Shown here piece after piece: positions 18,708 through 27,401 of a stretch of 64,000 nt of DNA. The translations under genes and the position numbers were made by a program. Position 1 is the first letter of the stretch. Every line of letters starts with the position of its first letter. The notes under the pieces were generated by a model that saw only the letters and a program-made list of their open reading frames with translations, made no database searches and had not been told where the DNA came from. The stretch is from an uncultured Altererythrobacter sp. (GTDB lineage: Bacteria; Pseudomonadota; Alphaproteobacteria; Sphingomonadales; Sphingomonadaceae): positions 248,001 through 312,000 of the forward strand of contig CAJXJY010000003.1 of assembly GCA_913055875.1 (NCBI GenBank). Reading direction: 5' to 3'.

Positions 18708-18884
18708 CTAGCTGTTGTCGACCACCTCGGCGTCGGGGCCGTTCTTCTTGATCGAATCGATCGCGTTCTGCGCGCTCGACTTGCTCGAATAACCTTCGGT
18801 CGAGAACATGATCTCGGTATTGTACTTGAAGCGCACGCGATACTCGCCGGCCTTGTCCTTGTAGATCTCGAAATGATGTCCCAT
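18708..18884 (-). CDS. UPF0339/DUF1508 (YegP-like) small protein
   Basis: 58 residues, single DUF1508 repeat. The sequence 'FEIYKDKAGEYRVRFKYN' followed by 'SEGY'-like 'STEGYSSKSSAQNAIDSIKKN' is the family hallmark. GAGGAG lies six bases before the ATG at 18884. Other members have one or two repeats of this unit; this is the one-repeat form. Cellular role is unknown. It lies convergent to rnhA, 53 bp away. Confidence 0.88.
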   Translation of the reverse strand: MGHHFEIYKDKAGEYRVRFKYNTEIMFSTEGYSSKSSAQNAIDSIKKNGPDAEVVDNS

Positions 18885-18938
18885 GATGCCTCCTCGCTTG
18901 GGGATTCGCGCCTACCCTAACAATCGAAACGCCAATTG

Positions 18939-20051
18939 CTAGGGCATGCCCGCCGCGAAACGCGCAGGATCGTAGAGCGAGGCGTCCAGTCCCTCCGTCA
19001 TCGCGTCGCGCTCCAGCCCGAGCAGCAATTGCGCGGCCAGCCGCGCGGCGGCGGGCGAGGTCTGGATGCCCGACCCGCCCTGCCCCGCAAGCCAGAAAAA
19101 GCCTTCGCGGTGCGGATCGTAGCCATAGACCGGCAGCCGATCGGGGGCAAAGCTGCGCAGGCCCGCCCATTTGCGCTCGACCGCTTCGACTCGCCAGTCG
19201 ACGACGCCCTGCAGCCGCTCGATCGCCTCGGCGACGGCCAGTTCCTCCGGTGCGGCATCGCACGGCTCGGACGGCACTTCGTCGTGCGGGCTCAGCCACA
19301 CCCGGCCGTTTTCCGGGCGAAAGTAGAACCGGCCCGAAATATCGAGCGTCAGCGGCAAGTCGTCCGGAATCGGCGGATCGACCCGCACCTGGGCCACCGT
19401 GCGGCGCAGCGGCTGGATGCCGAGCGGCCTGGCTCCCACCATGGCGGCGGTCGTGTCGGCCCATGCCCCGGCGGCATTGACCACCGTTCGTGCGGCAAAC
19501 CGGTCGCCGCGGTCGGTGGTTACCGACCACTTGTCGCCCGACCGCGTCATCTCCTGCGCGCGCGCGCGCGTGGCTAGGTCCGCCCCGCGTCGGCGCATCA
19601 GTCCGAGATAGTGCGCATGCAGCCCGGCGACGTCGATATCCGCGCAGGCCGGCTCCCAGACCGCCTCGGTCCAATCCTCGCGCAGGCCCGGCAGGCGCTC
19701 TGCCAGGGCGGTTCCATTCAGGCGCTCGACCGTCGCACCCGATGCGGCGAACCGCGCGACGAAGGAGTCGACAGCCTCGCTATCCGCCTCCCTGCCGACA
19801 TAGAGTGCACCGCGGCGGTGCAGGAAACCGTGCTCGCGCAGATAGGGGCCGGAAGCGAGCGTCAGCGGTACGAGCTCCGGCCCGCCATAGCATTCCTCCC
19901 AGAACGCCGCCGAGCGGCCGGTCGCGTGGTAGCCGGGCGTGTCCTCGGCCTCGAGCACGACCACGCGGGCATGCTGCGCCAGTTCCGCGGCAATGCCGGC
20001 GCCGGCGATGCCGGCCCCTATCACTGCGATGTCGTAGTTCGCCTTCGCCAT
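18939..20051 (-). CDS. FAD-dependent oxidoreductase, DAO family (glycine/D-amino acid oxidase-like)
   Basis: 370 residues. The N-terminal dinucleotide fold 'YDIAVIGAGIAGAGIAAEL' binds FAD, followed by 'TGRSAAFWEECYG'. The C-terminal 'GFFWLAGQGGSGIQTSPAAARLAAQLLLG' is the second FAD-contact motif of DAO proteins. Likely oxidises an amino acid or other secondary amine; the substrate is not predictable. It starts two bases before the upstream hydrolase stop (20053), suggesting co-transcription on the minus strand. Confidence 0.88.
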   Translation of the reverse strand: MAKANYDIAVIGAGIAGAGIAAELAQHARVVVLEAEDTPGYHATGRSAAFWEECYGGPELVPLTLASGPYLREHGFLHRRGALYVGREADSEAVDSFVARFAASGATVERLNGTALAERLPGLREDWTEAVWEPACADIDVAGLHAHYLGLMRRRGADLATRARAQEMTRSGDKWSVTTDRGDRFAARTVVNAAGAWADTTAAMVGARPLGIQPLRRTVAQVRVDPPIPDDLPLTLDISGRFYFRPENGRVWLSPHDEVPSEPCDAAPEELAVAEAIERLQGVVDWRVEAVERKWAGLRSFAPDRLPVYGYDPHREGFFWLAGQGGSGIQTSPAAARLAAQLLLGLERDAMTEGLDASLYDPARFAAGMP

Positions 20052-20052
20052 G

Positions 20053-21006
20053 TCAGGCCGGGCGAGGCGCGGTCCGGTCGAGAAATCCGGCGATCGCTTC
20101 CATCGCGCGGTCGCGCACCGGATCGACCTCGCGCAGGATCTCGTGATGCGCTTCCTTGCCGAACGCGACCAGTTCGCCCTGCGGCAGGCGCTCGGCGGCA
20201 GCCGCGATCGCCTTCATGTCGACCAATTTGTCGTTCGACGTGCCGAGGAGCAGCACCGGCGTCTGGACCGCTTCGAGCAGGCCGGGCCGCGCGAGCGAGC
20301 GCATCGAGGCATAGGCGCGCTCGACCCAGCCCCAGCTGCCCGGCCCCATCACCAGTTCGGGCCGCTCCTCGCGCCACCACAGCTCGTCGGCATAGCGCTC
20401 CTTGTCGTGCGTCAGCAGGTTGATCCGCGCGGCGGGAATCTCGCCCGGCTTCTCGCTCCACTTCCATGCCGGGCGCGCGGGATCGCCGAAGCGCTTCATC
20501 AGCCGCGCCGCGCCGTGCATCCAGCCGACCGGCAGCACGGTGCCGAAAAAGCCCAGCATCGGCGCCGACAGCACCATCGCGTCGGGATCGACCCGGCCCT
20601 CGGCCAGCCCGCGCAGCACCAGATGCCCGCCCATCGAATGCCCGGCGAGCACGTGCGGGCCCGGCTTGTCGGTCTTCCATTGCTTCCAGAACGCCGCGAG
20701 ATCGTCGATCCAGTCGGCGAAATCCCCGACATGGCCGGTGATCGGATCGCTGCCGAGCCGGCCCGAGGCCGCCTGCCCGCGCCAGTCCGCCGCGGTCACC
20801 GCCCAACCGGCGCGATGCCATTGTTCGAGCGTTTCGAGATATTTCTCGTAATTGTCGCCGCGCCCCGGAAAGAACAGGATCGCGCCGCGCGGCGCTTCCG
20901 GCACCGGCCAGTCGATCCGGCGGATCGCATGCCCGTCCGCCGCGTTCCAGCGGCTCTCCACGGCATCGGCGGGGATCGCGCGACGGTCGATATCGGCGTG
21001 GTTCAT
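20053..21006 (-). CDS. Alpha/beta hydrolase (monoacylglycerol lipase/lysophospholipase type)
   Basis: 317 residues. The nucleophile elbow is 'VLAGHSMGGHLVL' (GxSxG), the oxyanion region 'AILFFPGRGDNYEKYLETLEQW', the acidic residue lies near 'TPVLLLGTSNDKLVD', and the catalytic His is in 'KEAHHEILRE'. This matches the PldB/MGL group (hydrolase_4). No signal peptide. Co-directional with the downstream FAD oxidoreductase and divergent from the Tad cluster. Confidence 0.88.
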   Translation of the reverse strand: MNHADIDRRAIPADAVESRWNAADGHAIRRIDWPVPEAPRGAILFFPGRGDNYEKYLETLEQWHRAGWAVTAADWRGQAASGRLGSDPITGHVGDFADWIDDLAAFWKQWKTDKPGPHVLAGHSMGGHLVLRGLAEGRVDPDAMVLSAPMLGFFGTVLPVGWMHGAARLMKRFGDPARPAWKWSEKPGEIPAARINLLTHDKERYADELWWREERPELVMGPGSWGWVERAYASMRSLARPGLLEAVQTPVLLLGTSNDKLVDMKAIAAAAERLPQGELVAFGKEAHHEILREVDPVRDRAMEAIAGFLDRTAPRPA

Positions 21007-21111
21007 GTCGGCTTTGCCTGCGTGGCTAATGTCGGCTTCTTACGGGTGGTTACTTTTTGGTAAGCCATGGCCTGTAGCACCGATCCTCACAGGGGAACCT
21101 CGGGGGACACG

Positions 21112-21603
21112 ATGCCGGACGGCATACTTCACTACGGACTGCTTTGCGGCTTGGCAATCGCGCTGGTCGTCGCCGCATTCACCGACATCAGGCGCCGCCA
21201 GATCGACAACTGGCTGACCGCGGGCATCGCGCTCGCCGCGCCGCTCTACTGGTGGGCGGCGGGCATCTCGCTATGGCCGGGGGTCGCGATCCAGCTCGGC
21301 ATCGCGCTCGCCGCCTTCGTCGTCCTCGCCGGCCTGTTCGCGCTGCGCATGATGGGCGGCGGCGACGTCAAGCTGCTCGCCGCGATCGCGCTGTGGATCG
21401 AGCCCGGCTGGTTCCTCCAGCTGCTGATCGTGATGGCGCTGGTCGGCGGCGTGCTGACCGTCGTGCTGGGCGGCTGGCACGTGATGCGCCGCCAGAAGGA
21501 CAAACTCGCAATACCCTACGGCGTGGCGATTTCCGCCGCCGGCCTGTGGGTTCTGGGAACGCATTACCTCCCTGCGGCCGGCGCGGCCGTGGGACCGGGG
21601 TGA
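21112..21603 (+). CDS. cpaA: Tad pilus prepilin peptidase CpaA/TadV
   Basis: 163 residues and multiple membrane helices. The two catalytic Asp motifs of type IV prepilin peptidases are present: 'AAFTDIRRRQIDNW' and the GxGD-type 'RMMGGGDVKLLAAI'. It lacks the N-methylase domain, as expected for TadV. It cleaves Flp-type prepilins and TadE/F pseudopilins. The ATG at 21112 starts directly before the first helix; an upstream ATG at 21067 is in frame but adds a polar, unconserved segment. First gene of the Tad run. Confidence 0.92.
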   Translation: MPDGILHYGLLCGLAIALVVAAFTDIRRRQIDNWLTAGIALAAPLYWWAAGISLWPGVAIQLGIALAAFVVLAGLFALRMMGGGDVKLLAAIALWIEPGWFLQLLIVMALVGGVLTVVLGGWHVMRRQKDKLAIPYGVAISAAGLWVLGTHYLPAAGAAVGPG

Positions 21604-21689
21604 ACTCGATTTTAACCAGTCCCGGACTAGTGACGCAAACGACACCCGCCCGCACTACCGCCGGGCCGAATATGGGGGCTTGAATAGCC

Positions 21690-22727
21690 ATGGACAGGAA
21701 GAAGCTGGTTCTGCTGCTTGGGGCGCTGGTCATCGCGATCGGCACCGCGCTGGCGGCGCGGAGCATGTTTGCGGGGACATCGACCCCGCAGGCCGAGGCC
21801 GCCGCACCGGTTCCGGTGGGGCCGAAAGTGCTGGTCGCGAACCGCGCGCTGCCGGTCGGCACGATCATCACCGCCGATGCCATGGGCTTCCAGCAATGGC
21901 CCGAGGAACTGGTGCAGGACGCCTATTTCATCGACGGCGAATCCGATGTCAGCCAGCTGCTCGGCACCGTCGTCCGCTTCCCGATCACCGCCGGCGAGCC
22001 GGTCACGCAGGGCTCGCTCGTGAGCCCCGGCGATCGCGGCTTCCTCGCCGCGGCGCTCGGCCCGGGCATGCGCGCGGTCACCGTTCCGGTGTCGGCCAAG
22101 ACCGGCGTTGCCGGCTTCGTCTTCCCGGGCGACCGCGTCGACCTGGTCCTGACCCAGACGGTCAAGGGCGAGGACGGCCAGGCATTGAAGGCGTCCGAAA
22201 CGATCCTGCGCAATCTGCGCGTGCTCGCGACCGACCAGTCGACCGAAAGCGTCACCAACGAAGCGGGCCGCACGGTCGTGCGCGCATTCCGCACCGTCAC
22301 GCTCGAAGTGACCCCCAAGATCGCCGAGAAGGTCGCGGTATCGCAGACCATCGGCACGCTCAGCCTGTCGCTGCGCTCGATCGCCGACAACCAGACCGAA
22401 CTCGAGCGCGCGCTCGCTTCGGGCGACATCAAGGTCCCCGACGACGCCACGCCCGAAGAGGAAGAGGCGCTGCTGCGCGAAGCGATGGCGCGTCCGGTCG
22501 ACAAGGGCACCACCTATTCCACCGGCGGCGACGTGTCGCGCTTCCAGCGCAGCTCGATGCCGGTGATGAACTCGCCCCCAGTCAGGGTTTCCGAGCCGAG
22601 CATGGGCGTTTCGGGCGGTCCCGCCGTTGCCGGCGGTCCGGCTGCTCCCTCCGGCCCGACCGTGCGTATCACGCGCGGCAAGGAGACCGAGGAAGTGCCC
22701 GTCGCCAAATCCGGCTCGACGCGCTGA
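21690..22727 (+). CDS. cpaB: Tad pilus assembly protein CpaB/RcpC
   Basis: 345 residues. N-terminal membrane helix (MDRKKLVLLLGALVIAIGTALAAR), then an SAF domain starting at 'VLVANRALPVGTIITADAM', and the conserved RcpC/CpaB segment 'RAVTVPVSAKTGVAGFVFPGDRVD'. It is a periplasmic partner of the outer-membrane secretin CpaC. A Pro/Gly/Ser tail of about 60 residues follows the conserved part. An 86-bp spacer upstream carries TTAACC at 21612-21617, a CtrA-like half-site. Confidence 0.94.
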   Translation: MDRKKLVLLLGALVIAIGTALAARSMFAGTSTPQAEAAAPVPVGPKVLVANRALPVGTIITADAMGFQQWPEELVQDAYFIDGESDVSQLLGTVVRFPITAGEPVTQGSLVSPGDRGFLAAALGPGMRAVTVPVSAKTGVAGFVFPGDRVDLVLTQTVKGEDGQALKASETILRNLRVLATDQSTESVTNEAGRTVVRAFRTVTLEVTPKIAEKVAVSQTIGTLSLSLRSIADNQTELERALASGDIKVPDDATPEEEEALLREAMARPVDKGTTYSTGGDVSRFQRSSMPVMNSPPVRVSEPSMGVSGGPAVAGGPAAPSGPTVRITRGKETEEVPVAKSGSTR

Positions 22728-22803
22728 GGGGGCCGCAATGAACAGCAACCAACCATCCGCACGCGCCGAAACGGCTCGTCACATCAAGCCGAGGGGCTCC
22801 ATC

Positions 22804-24396
22804 ATGAAACGCCGCCTTACCGCTACCGCGCTGCTTGCCGGCCTCGCCGCCGCGCCGCTCGCCGGAATTCCGGCGGCGCCCGCGACCGCGCAGGCCGTCT
22901 ACAGCCCGTCGCAGAGCATCGTCCTGTCGATCGGGCGCGGCGAACTCGTCAACGTCCCCGGCACCATGGCCGATGTCTTCATCGCCAACGAGGCGATCGC
23001 CGACGTCCAGGTCAAGTCGCAGCGCCAGCTCTACGTGTTCGGCAAGGCGGGCGGCGAGACCACCGTCTATGCCAGCAATGCGGCGGGCGACATCATCTGG
23101 TCGGCCAATATCCGCGTCGGCTCGAATATCGACAGCATCGACCAGATGCTGGCGCTGGCGATGCCCGAAGCGCAGGTTGCGGTCGCCACCATGGGCACCA
23201 ACACCGTGCTGCTGACCGGCACCGTCGCCGCTCCGGAGGATGCATCCGAAGCCGAGCGGCTCGTGCAGGCCTTCGTCGGCGACGAGATGAACGTGATCAG
23301 CCGCCTCAAGATGGCGACCCCGCTGCAGGTCAACCTGCAGGTCAAGTTCGCCGAGGTAAGCCGCTCGCTGGTACGCGAGATCGGCGGCAACCTGACCACG
23401 TTCGACGGCAGCAGCGGGTTCCGCTTCGGGGTCGGTACCGGCCGCACGGTGGCCCCCGGCGACTACCGCCTTGACGGCCCGCTTGGCGTTGGTCCGGGCG
23501 TGAACGGCCCGGCCTTCGTGCTGCCCGACGGCACCACCATCACCGGCCCCGGCGTACAGACGACCGGCAGCGGCTCGACCATCGCCGGTCTCGGCCGCCT
23601 GCTGGGCCTCGACCTGCTCGGCGCGCTCGACCTTGCCGAACGGAACGGCCTCGTGACGACGCTGTCGCAACCGAACCTGACCGCGCTGTCGGGCGAGACC
23701 GCCGAGTTTCTTGCCGGCGGCGAATACCCGATCCCGATCAGCCAGGGCCTCGGCACGACTGCGGTCGAATATCGCAAGTTCGGCGTCAGCCTCTCCTATA
23801 CCCCGACGGTGCTCGCCAACGGCCGGATTTCGCTCCGGGTCCGCCCGGAAGTGTCCGAACTGTCGAGCCAGGGCGCGGTCCAGCTCGACGGCTTCCAGAT
23901 CCCCGCGCTGACCATCCGCCGGGCGGAAACCTCGATCGAGCTCGGCTCCGGCCAGAGCTTCATGATCGCGGGACTGATGAGCAACAGCGCGCAGAACACG
24001 ATCGACAAGGCGCCCGGCGCGGGCGACATCCCGATCCTCGGCAATCTGTTCCGCTCGCGCTCGTTCCGCAAGGGCGAGACCGAGCTGGTGATCATCGTCA
24101 CGCCGTATCTCGTCCAGCCGGTCGATGCGAAAGACATCAAGCTGCCGACCGACGGCTTCCGCGCCGCAACTGAGCTGGGCCAGTTCCTCGGCTACCAGGA
24201 AAACGCCGGCCAGTCGGGCGCCGCCCGGCCCACGCCGGTTTCGCGCGACGGCGAAGCGCCGCCGCCCACCGTATCGCGGATCGATCCCTCCGCAGTGCTG
24301 CCCACCGACGGGCAGAAGCGCGACGATCGCCGTGCGGCGAAGAAAGACAAGAAGGGCAAGGCCGTGGCGGCCGCGCCGGGCTTCAGCCTGAAGTGA
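22804..24396 (+). CDS. cpaC: Tad pilus secretin CpaC/RcpA
   Basis: About 530 residues. Signal peptide (MKRRLTATALLAGLAAAPLAG), an N-terminal secretin/BON-like domain ('IVLSIGRGELVNVPGTMADVFIANEAIADVQ'), and a C-terminal secretin domain with 'VTTLSQPNLTALSGETAEFLAGGEYPIP' and 'FMIAGLMSNSAQNTIDKAPGAGDIPILGNLFRS', both typical. It forms the outer-membrane pore of the pilus. The ATG at 22804 has GAGGGG seven bases upstream and gives a clean leader; an in-frame ATG at 22738, also with a ribosome site, would add 22 residues. The tail is Lys-rich. Confidence 0.93.
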   Translation: MKRRLTATALLAGLAAAPLAGIPAAPATAQAVYSPSQSIVLSIGRGELVNVPGTMADVFIANEAIADVQVKSQRQLYVFGKAGGETTVYASNAAGDIIWSANIRVGSNIDSIDQMLALAMPEAQVAVATMGTNTVLLTGTVAAPEDASEAERLVQAFVGDEMNVISRLKMATPLQVNLQVKFAEVSRSLVREIGGNLTTFDGSSGFRFGVGTGRTVAPGDYRLDGPLGVGPGVNGPAFVLPDGTTITGPGVQTTGSGSTIAGLGRLLGLDLLGALDLAERNGLVTTLSQPNLTALSGETAEFLAGGEYPIPISQGLGTTAVEYRKFGVSLSYTPTVLANGRISLRVRPEVSELSSQGAVQLDGFQIPALTIRRAETSIELGSGQSFMIAGLMSNSAQNTIDKAPGAGDIPILGNLFRSRSFRKGETELVIIVTPYLVQPVDAKDIKLPTDGFRAATELGQFLGYQENAGQSGAARPTPVSRDGEAPPPTVSRIDPSAVLPTDGQKRDDRRAAKKDKKGKAVAAAPGFSLK

Positions 24397-24410
24397 GAAA
24401 GGTGACCAAG

Positions 24411-25055
24411 ATGTCCAAGGCAATCAAACGTACACTCGCCGGCGCCGTCGCCATCTCGCTCGGTGTCTCGCTCGCCGCGTGCGGCGGCATGCCGACCAAC
24501 CGCTCGCTCTACAGCACCAAGCAGCCGGTGGTCGAACGGACCAATTATACGCTCGACGTCCAGGCGGGCGCCGGCGGTCTGTCGATCCCCGAACAACAGC
24601 GGCTCGCCGGCTGGTTCGAGGCGATGGACCTGCGCTACGGCGACCGCGTCTCGATCGACGATCCGATGACCAGCGGGGCGACCCGCCAGGCGGTGGCCGA
24701 ACTGGCCGCGCGTCACGGCATCCTGCTCAGCGACGGTGCGCCGGTGACAGCGGGCTACGTCGATCCGGGCCATGCCCGCGTCGTAATCACGCGCTCTTCG
24801 GCCTATGTGCCGGGCTGTCCCGACTGGTCGGCCAAGTCGGACATGAACTACAACAACGCGACCTCCCCCGGATACGGCTGCGCGACCAACGGCAACCTCG
24901 CCGCGATGGTCGCCAATCCCGAAGACCTGATCAGCGGCCAGGACGGCACCGGCGAAACCGTGGTCGCGACTTCGAACAAGGCCATCGGCAGCTACCGCGA
25001 ACAGGCCCCGACCGGCGAAGGCGGTCTGGCCCAGGGCGGAACCGGAGGAAACTAA
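24411..25055 (+). CDS. cpaD: Tad pilus lipoprotein CpaD
   Basis: 214 residues. Lipoprotein signal with lipobox LAAC, then the CpaD signature 'YVPGCPDWSAKSDMNYNNATSPGYGCATNGNLAAMVANPEDLI'-type region. The two cysteines in that region may pair. CpaD assists secretin assembly or localisation. The ATG at 24411 was preferred over an in-frame GTG at 24393 that overlaps the cpaC stop. Only three bases separate it from cpaE. Confidence 0.92.
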   Translation: MSKAIKRTLAGAVAISLGVSLAACGGMPTNRSLYSTKQPVVERTNYTLDVQAGAGGLSIPEQQRLAGWFEAMDLRYGDRVSIDDPMTSGATRQAVAELAARHGILLSDGAPVTAGYVDPGHARVVITRSSAYVPGCPDWSAKSDMNYNNATSPGYGCATNGNLAAMVANPEDLISGQDGTGETVVATSNKAIGSYREQAPTGEGGLAQGGTGGN

Positions 25056-25058
25056 GCC

Positions 25059-26339
25059 ATGAACGCTCCCTGGAAACCCACAGGCAACCGCGATCCCTTC
25101 GCCGCCTTCATTTGCGACGAGGCCGCGCTCGACATCCTGCGCCCGGTCGTCATCGAACTGGGCTGGCAGCCGGAGAAATGCGCCAAGGGCGGGCTGCGCA
25201 ATGCCGTGCAGTCGCTCTCGGTCGCGGCGAGCCCGAACATCCTGATGGTCGACCTGTCGGAGAGCGGAGACCCGCTCAACGACATCAACGCGCTGGCCGA
25301 GGTTTGCGAACCCGGCACGGTGGTGATCGCGGTCGGCCAGGTCAATGACGTCCGCCTCTATCGCGACCTGCTCGCGAGCGGCATTCACGACTACCTGCTC
25401 AAGCCGCTGTCGGCCGGGCAGCTGCGCGATGCGCTCAACCAGGCGCAGGCGGTGTTCGCCGCGCCGCGCGCGAGCGATCCGGAAGCGGCCAAGCGCCATA
25501 TCTCGACCGCGGTGGTCGGCACGCGCGGCGGCGTCGGCGCGTCGATGCTGGCGACTTCGCTGGCATGGACCTTCAGCACCGAACACAAGCTGCCGACCGC
25601 GCTGCTCGATCTCGACGTGCATTTCGGCACCGGCGCGCTCTCGCTCGATCTCGAGCCGGGCCGCGGGCTGACCGATGCGATCGACAATCCGAGCCGCATC
25701 GACGGGCTTTTCATCGAACGCGCGATGATCCGCGCCAACGACAATCTCGCGATCCTGTCGGCCGAGGCGCCGATCAACTCGCCGCTGATGACCGACGGGT
25801 CGGCATTCGTGCAGCTGGAGGAAGAATTCCGCCAGGCGTTCGAAATGACCATGATCGACCTGCCGCGCAACATGCTGATCAATTTCCCGCACCTGCTCGC
25901 CGACGTGAACGTCGTCGTGCTGACCACGGAAATGACGCTCGCCTCGGCGCGCGACACGATCCGCATCCTGTCGTGGCTCAAGACCAACGCCGCGCATGCG
26001 CAGCCGCTGGTCGTCGCCAACAAGGTCCAGACCGGGGCGGCGGAGATCAGCAAGTCCGATTTCGAGGCCTCGATCGAACGCTCGATCGATTTCACCGTGC
26101 CCTACGACCTCAAGGCGGCCGCCAACGCCGCCAAGCTGGGCCAGACCTTCGCCGAAGCCAACCGCTCGGCCAAGGCGAGCGCGGTTATCCGCCAGCTGGC
26201 AGAACGGATCATGGGCGCGACCGAAGAGGACGTAGAAGACGACGAGCCGGCGAAGAAATCGCTGCTCGGCGGGTTCGACCTCAAATCGCTGCTCCCGAAG
26301 AAGGACAAGGCAGCCAAAGCGGTAGAGCCGGCCGAATGA
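25059..26339 (+). CDS. cpaE: Tad pilus localisation ATPase CpaE/TadZ
   Basis: 426 residues. An N-terminal response-regulator-like domain (about 20-130; 'HDYLLKPLSAGQL') lacks a clear phosphoacceptor context. A MinD/ParA-type ATPase follows, with a deviant P-loop 'VGTRGGVGAS' at about residues 153-162 and 'ALLDLDVHFGT'. The signature Lys of ordinary Walker A is replaced, as in other CpaE proteins. CpaE marks the pole for pilus assembly. The tail is Lys/Glu-rich. In most alphaproteobacteria cpaF follows; here tadB comes next. Confidence 0.94.
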   Translation: MNAPWKPTGNRDPFAAFICDEAALDILRPVVIELGWQPEKCAKGGLRNAVQSLSVAASPNILMVDLSESGDPLNDINALAEVCEPGTVVIAVGQVNDVRLYRDLLASGIHDYLLKPLSAGQLRDALNQAQAVFAAPRASDPEAAKRHISTAVVGTRGGVGASMLATSLAWTFSTEHKLPTALLDLDVHFGTGALSLDLEPGRGLTDAIDNPSRIDGLFIERAMIRANDNLAILSAEAPINSPLMTDGSAFVQLEEEFRQAFEMTMIDLPRNMLINFPHLLADVNVVVLTTEMTLASARDTIRILSWLKTNAAHAQPLVVANKVQTGAAEISKSDFEASIERSIDFTVPYDLKAAANAAKLGQTFAEANRSAKASAVIRQLAERIMGATEEDVEDDEPAKKSLLGGFDLKSLLPKKDKAAKAVEPAE

Positions 26340-26347
26340 GGAGGCGA

Positions 26348-26368
26348 GGCGCGGCCCGTCGCCGCGCC
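26348..26368. promoter_or_regulatory. Strong hairpin in the cpaE-tadB spacer
   Basis: Perfect 8-bp stem GGCGCGGC/GCCGCGCC with a five-base loop. No T-run follows, so it is not a classical terminator. It lies where cpaF would normally be encoded and may stabilise or partly attenuate the transcript. Confidence 0.45.
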
Positions 26369-26413
26369 GGCATCTCCCGCAGGATCGAAGACTAGGAAAG
26401 GCGGAGCATCCGC

Positions 26414-27385
26414 ATGAACATTTTGCAGCTGCTGCTGTTCGGAGGCGGACTGATGGCCCTGATGGTCATCGGCTACGCGCTGCTGAACGGGCCGTCGCCC
26501 GCCAAGGAAGGCCAGCGGCGGCTCAACCAGCTGCGCTATCGCCATTCCGAAAGCACCGACGCCAAGGTCGAATCGCAACTCAAGAAGGCGATCGCCGCAC
26601 GCCGGCCGAAGATGCACAAGGTCGCTGGGTCCACCTCGCGGATGGAAGCGCTCGCCATGCGGCTCGACCGCACCGGCAAGCCGTGGACGATCACGCAATA
26701 TTTCTACGCTTCGCTCGGCATCGCCCTCGCTGTGACGGTGATCGTGTACCTGCGTTCGGGCGCACCGCTGCTGTCGCTCGGTGTCGGGCTGCTGATCGGT
26801 GCGGGACTGCCGCATCTGATCGTCGGCTGGTTCATCAAGAAGCGTACCAACGCCTTCAACACCAAGTTTCCCGACGCGATCGAACTGCTCGTGCGCGGCC
26901 TGCGTTCGGGCCTGCCGGTCACCGAGACGCTGGCGGTGGTGGCGACCGAAATTCCCGGCCCTGTGGGAATCGAATTCAAGGGTATCGTCGAGCGCATCAA
27001 GATCGGCCGCACGATGGAGGAATCGCTCCAGGAAACCGCCGACCGGCTCGGCATCCCCGAATTCAACTTCTTCTGCATCACGCTGGCGATCCAGCGCGAG
27101 ACCGGCGGCAACCTCGCCGAAACGCTGTCCAACCTCGCCGATGTGCTGCGCAAACGCGCGCAGATGAAGCTCAAGATCCGTGCGATGAGCTCGGAATCGA
27201 AGGCCTCGGCCTATATCGTCGGCGCGCTGCCCTTCATCGTGTTCGCGATGATCTGGTGGATCAACCCCGGCTATATCGGCGGTTTCTTCGAGGACGATCG
27301 CCTGATCGTCGCCGGCCTCGGCGGCATGGTGTGGATGAGCATCGGCGGCTTCATCATGGCCAAGATGGTCAGTTTCGAGATTTGA
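26414..27385 (+). CDS. tadB: Tad pilus inner-membrane platform protein TadB
   Basis: 323 residues. A type II secretion F (T2SF) domain with N-terminal helices and two C-terminal helices. Diagnostic segments are 'FPDAIELLVRGLRSGLPVTETLAVVATE' and 'QRETGGNLAETLSNLADVLRKRAQMKLKIRAMSSE'. With TadC it forms the platform acted on by the CpaF motor. The CpaF gene itself is absent from this cluster. Confidence 0.94.
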   Translation: MNILQLLLFGGGLMALMVIGYALLNGPSPAKEGQRRLNQLRYRHSESTDAKVESQLKKAIAARRPKMHKVAGSTSRMEALAMRLDRTGKPWTITQYFYASLGIALAVTVIVYLRSGAPLLSLGVGLLIGAGLPHLIVGWFIKKRTNAFNTKFPDAIELLVRGLRSGLPVTETLAVVATEIPGPVGIEFKGIVERIKIGRTMEESLQETADRLGIPEFNFFCITLAIQRETGGNLAETLSNLADVLRKRAQMKLKIRAMSSESKASAYIVGALPFIVFAMIWWINPGYIGGFFEDDRLIVAGLGGMVWMSIGGFIMAKMVSFEI

Positions 27386-27401
27386 GCGGGAACACCAGGC
27401 A

